Made by a program: the position numbers and the translations under genes. Positions 1 to 7,631 of a DNA stretch of 64,000 nucleotides are shown in pieces. Each line of letters begins with the position of its first letter. Within the stretch, counting starts at the first letter, position 1. This DNA comes from Bradyrhizobium sp. BTAi1 (lineage in GTDB: Bacteria > Pseudomonadota > Alphaproteobacteria > Rhizobiales > Xanthobacteraceae): assembly GCF_000015165.1 (NCBI RefSeq), contig NC_009485.1, positions 3,677,501 through 3,741,500 of the forward strand, read 5' to 3'. The notes under the pieces are model-generated. The model saw nothing but the letters and a program-made list of their open reading frames with translations. It was not told where the DNA came from and made no database searches.

Positions 1-115
1 AGACGTTGGGCACGAAGCCGCTCTTCTCCTGCACCGCCAGGAGGCGGGTGCGGATGTCGTCGGGCAGCGCATCGATCGCGGGGACGGGGAAGCGGCTGAT
101 GGCAGGCTGCGTCAT
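1..115 (-). CDS. Peroxidase-related (AhpD-like) enzyme, N-terminal part only
   Basis: The minus strand from the ATG at 113-115 reads MTQPAISRFPVPAIDALPDD and continues to a VQEKSGFVPNV motif at the window edge. That opening is characteristic of the uncharacterised peroxidase-related branch of the carboxymuconolactone decarboxylase/AhpD superfamily, whose members reduce peroxides through a CxxC pair located further on. Only 38 codons are present, so the catalytic cysteines lie outside the window and activity cannot be judged. The start is the first ATG and no upstream in-frame start fits better. Confidence 0.6.
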   Translation of the reverse strand, partial: MTQPAISRFPVPAIDALPDDIRTRLLAVQEKSGFVPNV

Positions 116-187
116 GGCAACGGGTCCAGATTGGCGTTCGGGCGGCGAACCATAATCCATGACGGCGCGGGCGCAATGGCCGTCGGC

Positions 188-375
188 TCAGTTCATCACC
201 TCGACCGTCTCCGAGCGTCCCGCGACCAGGTCCCGACGCTCCGGCACGGCATCGAGCGCGATGCGGACCGGGGACGCGCTGCGCCAGCCGCACCCAGTTG
301 AAAGGTCGGATTGACGTTGGCCAGCAGGCTCGCACTCTCGGCGCGCTCGCGATCCTCGATGCCGGCGGCGATGCT
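188..375 (-). pseudogene. Remnant of an AaeA/HlyD-type efflux fusion protein, C-terminal end with two frameshifts
   Basis: Read on the minus strand, this stretch gives SIAAGIEDRERAESASLLAN then VNPTF. After dropping one T it continues NWVRLAQRV, and after dropping one C it gives PVRIALDAVPERRDLVAGRS and ends ETVEVMN-stop at 188. This matches the C-terminal end of p-hydroxybenzoate-efflux fusion proteins (AaeA type: SIAAG, then TWVRLAQRVPVRI). Two single-base insertions within about 30 bases break the frame, and nothing before residue SIAAG is recognisable, so it is a decayed gene end rather than a working gene. No start codon or ribosome site is associated with it. Confidence 0.55.
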
Positions 376-445
376 TTTGGATAAGGTCCTCCGTCCGTTG
401 CTGTCACGACAGGCACGGCAGGGGTCCGGGCAGGCGGCCGCGGGC

Positions 446-2197
446 TTAGCGCAGCGGCTTCTTCAGCAGGGAGAAGCGGTCGGGGTCGAGCCCCATGGAC
501 GGCTGCAGCATGGGGGCATCGAGCGCGGTCGCGAGACCGCCGCGATCGCCGCTGCTGATCGTGCCGCCGTCGCCGGCCGCATCACGGCTCGACGTGGCGC
601 CGCGCCAGCGTTCCAGAACGGCCGCGACGAAATGCATGTCATGGCCGGCATTGACGGAGCGCACGGTGGCGATCGTTGCCTCGCTGCGCGGCAATTGATG
701 CGGCGGCACTTCCTTGAAGCGCAGCCGCGTCGGCAGCGCCACGCCCTCACCGAACGCCAGCACCTCGCGGGTGCCGAGCGAGGGCACGAAGGACAGCAGG
801 TTGGCGGCGGCATCGGACACCGCGGAGCGCAGCAGCGACTGGTCGCGCTCGTTGGCGAGGCGCATCGTGAACAGCGTATTGCACTGGGAGATGATGGTCG
901 CGTCGAGCTCGGCCGGGCGCTGGGTGATCAGGCCGAGATAGACACCGTATTTGCGGCCTTCCTTGGCGATGCGCGAGATCGCCTTGCGGGTTGGGCCGAA
1001 CCCGATCGAGCGGTCGGCGGAGGCATAGCGATGCGCCTCCTCGCAGACGAACAATAGCGGCGAGACGCCGTCGCTCCACAGGCCGAAATCGAACGCCATG
1101 CGGCAGACCACGGAGACGACGGAATCGACCACCTCGGCCGGGAAGCCGGCGAGTTGCATCACCGTCATCGGCCGGCCGTTCGCCGGCAGGCGGAACAGAT
1201 GGCTGATGACCTCCGCCATGGTGTCGCCGCCGACATTGGCGTTGTCGAACATGAAGGCGTAGCGCGGGTCGTTGCGCACGGTCTCGATGCGCGAGATCAG
1301 CTTGTGATAGATGATGCGCGAGGAGCGGTTCTCCAGCTTGCCCATGCGCTCGTCGATCAGGCTGATCAGGTCGACGAGGCGATACGGCACCGGCGTATCG
1401 ACGGTGTAGCCGACGGTCTTGGGATCGATCCGCTTCAGCCCGATGCGGTCCGTATTCTGGTACTGGGTGTAGATGCCCTTCGCCAGCGGGATCACCTCGG
1501 CGAGAATATCGAGCTCCTCCGGCACGCCGGGGCGGCCGCCGAACAGGACGTCGACAATCTCCTCGAAATTGAACAGCCAGAACGGCAGCTTCAGATTGCG
1601 CGGGTTCAGCACCAGCGCGCGTTCGCCGAAGCAGCGGCCATATTCGTTGTGGACGTCGAGCAGGAAGATGCGCAGGTTCGGCCGGGCTTTGAGGATCTCG
1701 TTGAGCAGCAGCGACACGCCGGTCGATTTGCCGACGCCGGTCGATCCGAGCACCGCGAAATGCTTCGACAGCATTTCCTCGACATTGACGCAGGCGCGCA
1801 CGCTGGTGTCCTGCTGCAGGGCGCCGATGTCGATATGGTCGCCTGCCGTCGGCGTGTAGATCGTGCGCAGCTCCTGGCTGGTGATCATGTCGACGGCGTC
1901 GCCGATGGTCGGATAATGGGTGACGCCGCGCTGGAATTTCGGCCGCTCGGCGGGGCCGAGGATCTCGCCGAGCAGGTCCACCGACGCGGTCGCGACATAG
2001 TCGTGGGCCTGCGACAGGTCCTCACTGGTGACCTCGGTGATGATCGCGATGATCGTGGCGCTCGGGCAGCGGATGCTGATGAAGCGGCCGACTGTCGCGC
2101 GGATCTCGGAAACGGTCATCTGCTGGGTCGACAGAATGCCGACGCGGGCCTGGGAGCCTCGCACCGAGATTACGCGTCCGAAGGATGTCACGGTCAT
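446..2197 (-). CDS. HerA-family ATP-binding protein (DUF87-type ATPase)
   Basis: A 583-residue HerA/FtsK-superfamily ATPase. The first ~60 residues (FGRVISVRGSQARVGI) form the small beta-barrel HAS domain. The Walker A motif GSTGVGKS is at about residues 151-158, a Walker B-like LLFVCEEAHRY follows later, and the region KEGRKYGVYLGLITQRP is a typical sensor segment. HerA proteins form hexameric rings that move DNA; in archaea they work with NurA in end resection, and in bacteria some belong to defence systems. No nuclease or NurA gene lies beside it here. The frame is open to 2344, but the HAS domain begins at the ATG at 2197, which follows an AGGT-type ribosome site. It is transcribed away from hsp20 as a single gene. 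Confidence 0.85.
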   Translation of the reverse strand: MTVTSFGRVISVRGSQARVGILSTQQMTVSEIRATVGRFISIRCPSATIIAIITEVTSEDLSQAHDYVATASVDLLGEILGPAERPKFQRGVTHYPTIGDAVDMITSQELRTIYTPTAGDHIDIGALQQDTSVRACVNVEEMLSKHFAVLGSTGVGKSTGVSLLLNEILKARPNLRIFLLDVHNEYGRCFGERALVLNPRNLKLPFWLFNFEEIVDVLFGGRPGVPEELDILAEVIPLAKGIYTQYQNTDRIGLKRIDPKTVGYTVDTPVPYRLVDLISLIDERMGKLENRSSRIIYHKLISRIETVRNDPRYAFMFDNANVGGDTMAEVISHLFRLPANGRPMTVMQLAGFPAEVVDSVVSVVCRMAFDFGLWSDGVSPLLFVCEEAHRYASADRSIGFGPTRKAISRIAKEGRKYGVYLGLITQRPAELDATIISQCNTLFTMRLANERDQSLLRSAVSDAAANLLSFVPSLGTREVLAFGEGVALPTRLRFKEVPPHQLPRSEATIATVRSVNAGHDMHFVAAVLERWRGATSSRDAAGDGGTISSGDRGGLATALDAPMLQPSMGLDPDRFSLLKKPLR

Positions 2198-2714
2198 GAA
2201 ACCTGTGGTGAATGGTTGAGCCGACACCTTCACCGCTGGAACTGGAAAATCTGTTAAGCGATCCACAATTCGCGCGCCATTCCGCCATGATCGGGGCGCT
2301 GGAATGGCCGCCACAGGGCTGCCAGACTGCTCCATTTTCGTCACTTAACGCCTTGGAGCGCAAAGCTTTCTTCTGCCTGCCCTAAAGCAGGATGCGAGCT
2401 GCGCCGGTTTACGATGCATTCACCATCTTGCCCGCTCTTGAGAGGCGGGGAGCGCTTGGAACCGGCGCGCCGATGGCGGCCCGTGTCACGCCAAGGAGGT
2501 CCGTGCAGCGCCGCTTCCACCCGCACCGTTTGAAGGATCTCGGGACATCGGAGAGTGGGCTCATTTGATCGTGATCAATCTAAACCGCTGAGAGCTTCGG
2601 TATATGTTTCCCGTCAAGCGCGAGGGAGCGGATGCCGGCCGATCTCGTCAAGCGCGACGGTCGCGCCCGTGCCGCTAACGACATGATCCTCGCGTGAAAC
2701 AGGAGGATGAAGTC
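2198..2714. other. Intergenic region between herA-like gene and hsp20
   Basis: The half nearest the HerA gene shows no convincing coding frame. The half nearest hsp20 carries the FixK/FNR box, a -10 element, a 12-base direct repeat (CGTCAAGCGCGA at 2612-2623 and 2646-2657) and a hairpin over the ribosome site, each described separately. Confidence 0.6.
2565..2606 (+). promoter_or_regulatory. FixK/FNR-type promoter of hsp20
   Basis: TTGATCGTGATCAA at 2565-2578 is a perfect TTGAT-N4-ATCAA box, the FNR/FixK2 consensus. A TATATG -10 element lies at 2601-2606. If transcription starts near 2613 the box is centred at -41.5, the exact class II activator position. The predicted leader would be about 100 nt. 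This points to low-oxygen induction of the downstream chaperone gene. Seen: box, -10 and spacing. Inferred: FixK binding. Confidence 0.65.
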
Positions 2715-2716
2715 AT
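2682..2716 (+). promoter_or_regulatory. Hairpin covering the hsp20 ribosome site and start codon (candidate RNA thermometer)
   Basis: ATCCTC (2686-2691) can pair with GAGGAT (2703-2708), hiding the AGGAGG ribosome site. The flanking CATG at 2682-2685 can pair with CATG at 2713-2716, which contains the start codon, leaving a five-base bulge. The loop is 11 nt. Rhizobial small heat shock genes are commonly controlled by ROSE-type thermometers that mask this same site. This hairpin is not an obvious ROSE match, so the role is inferred. Confidence 0.45.
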
Positions 2717-3236
2717 GGCTGAACCCACCAAACTGCCCGTCAATACTGACAAAGCAACTGCGCCGTCCGTGCAGGGATGGCGGCCGTTCGAGAGCCTGCG
2801 CCGCGAGATCGACCGCGTGTTCGAGGATTTCCACAGCGGAATCTGGCGCACGCCGTCATTGTTCGATCAACTGCCGAGTCTTCCCCGGACGCGGTCCTTT
2901 GCGGTCGCGCCCGCCGTCGACGTGGCCGAGCACGACAATGCCTACGAGGTCTCGGCGGAACTGCCGGGGCTCGACGAGAAGAACGTCGAGGTGAAGGTCA
3001 CGAACGGCGTGCTGTCGATCAGGGGCGAGAAGCAGGAGGACAAGGAAGAGAAGAAGAAGGACTATTACGTCCGCGAGCGCAGCTTCGGTTCATTTGAACG
3101 CTCCTTCCAGATCCCGGACGGCGTGGATACCGACAAGATCGAGGCGGTGTTCAGGCAGGGCGTGCTCAAGGTCACGCTGCCCAAGAAGCCGGAGGTGCAG
3201 AAGGCCGCCAAGACCATCGACATCAAGGCGGCGTGA
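2715..3236 (+). CDS. Hsp20/alpha-crystallin family small heat shock protein
   Basis: A 173-residue ATP-independent holdase chaperone that binds unfolding proteins in the cytoplasm. The N-terminal arm (RPFESLRREIDRVFEDF) is followed by an alpha-crystallin domain from about residue 65 (PAVDVAEHDNAYEVSAELPG), the conserved GVLSIRGEK segment and the C-terminal GVLKVTLPKKPE that carries the A-x-x-x-n-G-V-L signature. The start is the ATG at 2715, eight bases after AGGAGG; a GTG at 2694 is in frame but precedes that ribosome site. It is a single gene with its own FixK-type promoter, a possible thermosensor leader and a strong terminator. Confidence 0.93.
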   Translation: MAEPTKLPVNTDKATAPSVQGWRPFESLRREIDRVFEDFHSGIWRTPSLFDQLPSLPRTRSFAVAPAVDVAEHDNAYEVSAELPGLDEKNVEVKVTNGVLSIRGEKQEDKEEKKKDYYVRERSFGSFERSFQIPDGVDTDKIEAVFRQGVLKVTLPKKPEVQKAAKTIDIKAA

Positions 3237-3249
3237 ACGCCGCGGTCCC

Positions 3250-3285
3250 CATGATCTTGTCGCGATGATCTTGTCCCATGATCTT
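3250..3285 (+). repeat. Three close copies of ATGATCTTG after hsp20
   Basis: The nonamer ATGATCTTG occurs three times within about 36 bases, spaced by 5-6 bases, between the hsp20 stop and its terminator. No function is evident; local duplication is the simplest explanation. Confidence 0.6.
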
Positions 3286-3312
3286 GGGACAGCAGATGGC
3301 TCGAATGCCGGA

Positions 3313-3338
3313 AGGGCCGCTGTCGCGGCCCTTTTTTT
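3313..3338 (+). terminator. Rho-independent terminator after hsp20
   Basis: AGGGCCGC-TGTC-GCGGCCCT forms an eight-pair stem with a four-base loop, followed directly by a run of T. This is the clearest intrinsic terminator in the window and closes the hsp20 unit before hpaD. Confidence 0.9.
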
Positions 3339-3420
3339 CGAGAGGCGGCCCGGCTAGTCTGTCGGCCAAGCAGACGGTCCGCCATGCCGGATCGTGAATG
3401 ATGGGAAGGGAGACGAGACA

Positions 3421-4338
3421 ATGGGCAAGCTCGCACTGGCGGCGAAGATCACACACGTGCCGTCGATGTATCTCAGCGAGCTCGATGGTCCGGCCAAGGG
3501 CAAGCGCCAGTCGGCGATCGATGGCCATATCGAGATCGGCCGGCGTTGCCGCGAGGCGGGCGTCGACACGATCGTCGTGTTCGACACCCACTGGCTGGTC
3601 AATGCGGGCTACCACATCAACTGCGCGCCGCATTTCCAGGGACTCTACACCTCCAACGAGCTGCCGCACTTCATTGCCAACATGACCTATGAGTATGACG
3701 GCAACCCGGAGCTTGGCCGCATCCTGGCCGAGGGGGCCAATGCCCATGGCATCGCCACCATGGCCCATGCGGCCACGTCGCTGGCGCTCGAATACGGGAC
3801 CCTGGTGCCGATGCGCTACATGAATGCCGATCGCCATTTCAAGGTGGTGTCGGTATCGGCGCTCTGCACCTCGCATTACCTCGCCGACAGCGCCAAGCTC
3901 GGCTGGGCATTCCGCCGTGCGGTCGAGGATCATTACGATGGCACGGTGGCCTTCTTCGCGTCGGGCTCCCTGAGCCACCGCTTCGCGCAGAACGGCACCG
4001 CCGACGAATATCGCGACAAGATGTTCAGCCCGTTCCTCGAGCGTCTCGACCACGAGGTGATCCAGATGTGGGAGCAGGGTGAATGGCCCGACTTCTGCGA
4101 CATGCTGCCGGAATATGCCAGCAAGGGTCATGGCGAGGGCTTCATGCACGACACCGCGATGCTGCTCGGTGCGCTCGGCTGGAACCATTACGACCGCGGC
4201 GTCGAGGTGGTCACGCCGTTCTTTCCCTCGTCGGGGACCGGTCAGATCAACGCGGTGTTTCCGGTGTCGCCGATGCCGCAGGCGCTCGCGGACATCGGCC
4301 GGCCGCGCGCCGCGGCGCTTGCGGGGGGACGGCTGTAG
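3421..4338 (+). CDS. hpaD: 3,4-dihydroxyphenylacetate (homoprotocatechuate) 2,3-dioxygenase
   Basis: A 305-residue class III (LigB-type) extradiol dioxygenase. It opens the ring of homoprotocatechuate next to the hydroxyl groups, with Fe(II), in 4-hydroxyphenylacetate breakdown. The product aligns by eye along its length with enterobacterial HpaD: MGKLALAAKITHVPSMYLSE at the N-terminus, FDTHWLVN, HFQGLYTSNELPHF, ASGSLSHRF and FPSSGTGQ(I)NAVFP at the end. His12 and His57 are the expected metal ligands, with a Glu in the GHGEGFMHD segment. The start is the ATG at 3421 behind a GGGAAGGGA ribosome site. The rest of an hpa pathway is not in the window, so the gene stands alone here. Confidence 0.9.
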   Translation: MGKLALAAKITHVPSMYLSELDGPAKGKRQSAIDGHIEIGRRCREAGVDTIVVFDTHWLVNAGYHINCAPHFQGLYTSNELPHFIANMTYEYDGNPELGRILAEGANAHGIATMAHAATSLALEYGTLVPMRYMNADRHFKVVSVSALCTSHYLADSAKLGWAFRRAVEDHYDGTVAFFASGSLSHRFAQNGTADEYRDKMFSPFLERLDHEVIQMWEQGEWPDFCDMLPEYASKGHGEGFMHDTAMLLGALGWNHYDRGVEVVTPFFPSSGTGQINAVFPVSPMPQALADIGRPRAAALAGGRL

Positions 4339-4353
4339 AGCGAGCGAGAGAGC

Positions 4354-4803
4354 CTACCAGGCTCCCGCTTTGTGCAGCATCGCCACGATGTCCTCGGGGT
4401 AGACCTGGTCGGTGGTCGCTGCCAGCTCCGCCGGGCGCCACCAGCGCTGGGCGGCGATGGCGGCGCGCTCCAGCGCGGTCCAATGTGTCGACGAAATCTC
4501 GGCGCTGCCGATCCTGATCAGGAAATAGCGCTCGTCCGAGCAGACCTGTTCGCCGTCCACCATCGTGAACGTGACCGATCGCCGCGCGATCTGCCGGCCT
4601 GGATCGGCGATGCGGATCCCGGTTTCCTCGAACATCTCGCGGCAGGCGGCGGCCTCGTAGCTCTCACCGGGGTCGAGCCCGCCGCCCGGCGTCGCCCAGA
4701 ACATCTCTCCCTGCAGCGCGCCGGCGAGGTGCACGAATTTGAACAGCAAGAGCCGGTCGAGCGCGTCGAGCAGCAGCAGGCGGGAGGAGGGGCGTTCACG
4801 CAT
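4354..4803 (-). CDS. Nudix hydrolase
   Basis: A protein of about 149 residues with a complete Nudix box, GGGLDPGESYEAAACREMFE then ETGI, which fits G-x5-E-x7-R-E-U-x-E-E-x-G-U and binds the metal for cleavage of a nucleoside diphosphate linked to another group. The substrate cannot be told from sequence. The ATG at 4803 (MRERPSSRLLLLD) follows a GGAAAG site; in-frame starts at 4827 and 4890 are possible. It lies downstream of the TIR-domain gene on the same strand with a 228-base gap, and its stop is 15 bases from the end of the convergent hpaD. If TIR makes ADP-ribose-type products, a Nudix enzyme could act on them; that link is only inference. Confidence 0.85.
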   Translation of the reverse strand: MRERPSSRLLLLDALDRLLLFKFVHLAGALQGEMFWATPGGGLDPGESYEAAACREMFEETGIRIADPGRQIARRSVTFTMVDGEQVCSDERYFLIRIGSAEISSTHWTALERAAIAAQRWWRPAELAATTDQVYPEDIVAMLHKAGAW

Positions 4804-5031
4804 CAGACGAAGCTTTCCGGTCGACATCGTTACGGCCGGCTGATGCGCTCTCGCATGATCATCTGGCCCGAGCCGCGCCAAGAGATCCACCCGCCTGCGC
4901 CCTCAAGCGGCTGCATGTCGATCCTGGACCGCTGCCTTCAGGTGTCATGAACTCTCCTTGTCGTCAATCGCGTCGCATCGCTGACGATCGTGGAGCGAGG
5001 CCGGCGCAGGACCGGTTCTTCCCGGCCGATG

Positions 5032-6594
5032 TCAGATCGCGAAGCTCTCCTTGAGATTCTCCAGCGCTTTCACAGTGACGGTCGAGTTGATCTGGCCCGA
5101 CGTCTCGCGGAACGCGCGCAGCGTTGCGATCCACTGCTCGGCGGCTGCCGGAAATGACGGGCTCGCGAGATCGGTGCCGAGGATCTTCTCGGCTGAAGCC
5201 ATCAATTGCGAACGGGCGTCGAACCATTGGTCCTGAAGCTTCTTGGCAAGCTGCAAATGTTCGCTGTCGGCACCGAAATACTGGCGAATGGCCGCGACCT
5301 GGTCGAGCTTCAGCGCACGCGCTTCCTCCTCGATCAGGAGCAGCTCGCGCACCAGCTGTCTCACCTTGTACTGCGTCTTGGCCGCCTCATGTTCGAGGAT
5401 GAAGGAGTCCACCGAGAGCGCGCTGTCGGGCTCCACGAAGATGAAGCGGTATTTGGCCGCGACGTTGATGAAGCCGAGGATGCAGGAGGTGGCGTTGTCG
5501 CCGAGCATCCGCGCCGACAGCCGCTTGATGAAGTAGACGTGCACCAGCTTCTGGCCGTTATAGTAGTCGAGTTGCCGGGTGACGATGACCCGGTAGATCT
5601 GGTCGTCCACGGACTTCAGGATCTGGTCGCTGTCGGTGGGCGTCTCTGACGAGATCGCGCTGATCACGGCCTGTTCGATCGCCACGAGGATGGAGGAGGC
5701 GCCGAGCGTGTCGCGGACCCGCATCTTTCTGCGAAACTCGCCCCATTTGAGCGTGTCGCGCGGCTCGGCGATGCCGAAGATCTCCAGCGCGCGCGAATGC
5801 GGGGTGAGGGTGGTGTCGTCCGGAATGGTGCTGATCGGCTGATCGCTGGGTGGCTTCGGCAGCAGGAACTCGATGAGCCGCTGTTCGACCGAGTGACGCG
5901 TGATGCGCATGCTCATGCTGTCGAACAGCTTGCCCTTCAAGGTCGGGATGATCTCGGTCGCGATCTGGCGTTTGCGCTTGGTGCGCAGCCGGTCCAAGGT
6001 GTCGCGGTCCTCGTTCAGCGGCGGCGGCAGGCGAACCTCGGCCCGTGCGGCGATGTCCAGCATCACGCGCGCCAGCGGATCGGGATCGTCGATCGATTGC
6101 GTGGATTTCTGCACATAGTCGGCGCGCGGCCCCGACAGGTCGTCGGTATCGACCTCCATGTTGATGCCGAGAATGCCCTCGCCCGTCGGCGGCGTCTCGC
6201 CGCAATACAGATAGATGATGCGGCGCGCGGTCTCGCCATCGCCCTGCTTCTTTTCTTCTTCCATCAGGGCTTCAAAGAAGCCGAGCTCCCAGCCGGTGTA
6301 ACCATGGCTCTTCTTGAGCTGGCCGGTATAGAGCACCACCAGGAAATCGGATTTGCGCAGGCCAGCGCGCAGGTCCTGGCGGATTTCGTCGCTGGCTTCG
6401 ATCGATTTGGAGTCGAGGAAGATCTTGACCCGATCGAAGATCGTCTCGCTCAGCGCCTGCAGGCTCTGATACACGGCCTGAGCGACGTCGTGATCTTCCG
6501 AGGCATAGGAAATGAAGACTCCGGCCGGGCGATAGGGACCGAGATCGTTGACGGACCTTGCCGCGGCGGCCATTGCAGCTGGAGCCAACGCCAT
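5032..6594 (-). CDS. TIR-domain protein with long uncharacterised C-terminal region
   Basis: A 520-residue protein. Residues ~24-150 form a TIR domain: GVFISYASEDHDVAQAVYQ is the first strand and BB-loop region, KSDFLVVLYTGQL a later strand, and GYTGWELGFFEALM carries a Trp-Glu pair (about residue 103) where NAD-cleaving TIR domains have their catalytic Glu. The remaining ~370 residues match no family I recognise; they hold charged helical stretches (LLIEEEARALKLDQVAAIRQ) and no transmembrane segment. Bacterial TIR proteins usually hydrolyse NAD or make cyclic ADP-ribose signals, often in antiphage defence, and some are virulence effectors. The ATG at 6594 is chosen because GGAG lies six bases upstream; a TTG at 6615 is also in frame. 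Confidence 0.8.
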   Translation of the reverse strand: MALAPAAMAAAARSVNDLGPYRPAGVFISYASEDHDVAQAVYQSLQALSETIFDRVKIFLDSKSIEASDEIRQDLRAGLRKSDFLVVLYTGQLKKSHGYTGWELGFFEALMEEEKKQGDGETARRIIYLYCGETPPTGEGILGINMEVDTDDLSGPRADYVQKSTQSIDDPDPLARVMLDIAARAEVRLPPPLNEDRDTLDRLRTKRKRQIATEIIPTLKGKLFDSMSMRITRHSVEQRLIEFLLPKPPSDQPISTIPDDTTLTPHSRALEIFGIAEPRDTLKWGEFRRKMRVRDTLGASSILVAIEQAVISAISSETPTDSDQILKSVDDQIYRVIVTRQLDYYNGQKLVHVYFIKRLSARMLGDNATSCILGFINVAAKYRFIFVEPDSALSVDSFILEHEAAKTQYKVRQLVRELLLIEEEARALKLDQVAAIRQYFGADSEHLQLAKKLQDQWFDARSQLMASAEKILGTDLASPSFPAAAEQWIATLRAFRETSGQINSTVTVKALENLKESFAI

Positions 6595-6797
6595 GACGCT
6601 CTCCAAACCTGGCAAAGGATCTAAGTATCAGCGGTGATCTTGAGTGCGTTTGTGCTCGATTGCAACTGTTGGGGGAGGTGTCCCGATACGCTTGCCGTGG
6701 GCTGCCCATGCCGGCCGTGCGGGAACCTGGCGGCGCGCCGGTTGAACTTCAAGGCGGCGCCCACGACTCATGCTGAAACGGCAAGGAGGTGGCGCGG

Positions 6798-7319
6798 GTG
6801 ACGACGATGCGAGTTCTGCTGCTGATCATGATCGTTGTGGCCTCAGGCGCTGCGTCCGCCCAAGCTCCCGACCGGAATGCCTGTAACGTCGAGGTCGTGG
6901 TCATCGATCCCGATCCCCGCGGCGCGAACGTGCGAGCGGAGCCTGGCGGCAGCATCGTCGCGACGCTGAAGAACCCGACCAGCGACGGCTGGATCCTCGT
7001 CCATCTCGCCGCCCAGCAGGGTGACTGGTTCGAGATCGACCGCGCGGTCCTGGTGGAGGCGGACCAGGACAAGCCGATAGTGATCTTCCACGGCAGGGGC
7101 TTCATGCACCGGAGCGTCGTCGGCGCCGGCGGCCTGCAGAACGGCACGGCGATCTATCGCGATCATGCCGCATCGAGCGCGAAGCTCGATCCGCATGCCG
7201 ATGGTGATCAGACGATCGAACTGCTCGGCTGCTTTGGGGAGTTCGCCAAGGTCCGCGCCAAGAAAGGCATTGGCTGGACCCGGCAGCTCTGCACCAACAT
7301 GGTCACGACATGCTCGTGA
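6798..7319 (+). CDS. Exported protein with bacterial SH3-like domain
   Basis: A 173-residue product with an N-terminal signal peptide (MRVLLLIMIVVASGAASAQA, probable cleavage after AQA), so it is likely periplasmic. The segment DPRGANVRAEPGGSIVATL is the usual opening of a bacterial SH3 domain, a fold that often binds peptidoglycan or peptides. A second half with FHGRGFMHRSVVG and four cysteines overall, including TRQLCTNMVTTCS at the end, may be disulphide linked. The GTG at 6798 is preferred because AAGGAGG ends eight bases before it; the ATG at 6807 would leave the site too distant. It is divergent from the TIR gene across about 200 bases. Function is unknown. Confidence 0.75.
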   Translation: MTTMRVLLLIMIVVASGAASAQAPDRNACNVEVVVIDPDPRGANVRAEPGGSIVATLKNPTSDGWILVHLAAQQGDWFEIDRAVLVEADQDKPIVIFHGRGFMHRSVVGAGGLQNGTAIYRDHAASSAKLDPHADGDQTIELLGCFGEFAKVRAKKGIGWTRQLCTNMVTTCS

Positions 7320-7361
7320 ACCGGCGCTTGCCGGTTGCTGCCGCGTTGGCCAAGACCCTTG

Positions 7362-7517
7362 TCAGGCGGCACAACGCGGGTGCTGCAGGCGCTCCAACTC
7401 GCGCCGGCACTCGGCCGCGAACTGCCGCAGGCGCTCGATCGTGAGCATGTCGGTGATGCTCCGCTCAAGCCGCTCGGCGCGCGCAATCTGGTCCTCGAGA
7501 TCCTGCTGCCTGCTCAT
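7362..7517 (-). CDS. Small helical hypothetical protein (51 aa)
   Basis: A short frame beginning MSRQQDLEDQIARAERLERS, nearly all charged and helix-forming, with heptad-like spacing that suggests a coiled coil. A GAGGAGA site lies six bases before the ATG at 7517, which supports translation. Small proteins of this kind are frequent in Bradyrhizobium-like genomes, but I cannot name a function. The frame continues upstream to 7550 without a better start. It is convergent with the SH3 gene. Confidence 0.6.
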   Translation of the reverse strand: MSRQQDLEDQIARAERLERSITDMLTIERLRQFAAECRRELERLQHPRCAA

Positions 7518-7631
7518 GTCCCGTCTCCTCGTATGAACAAGTTGATACAAATTGCATCGTTCCGGGGAGGGCAGGATCGTGGTGAATGGGAGGTAAATTG
7601 CAGGTGCGGCGCGGGCGCGGAGCTGCCAGTC

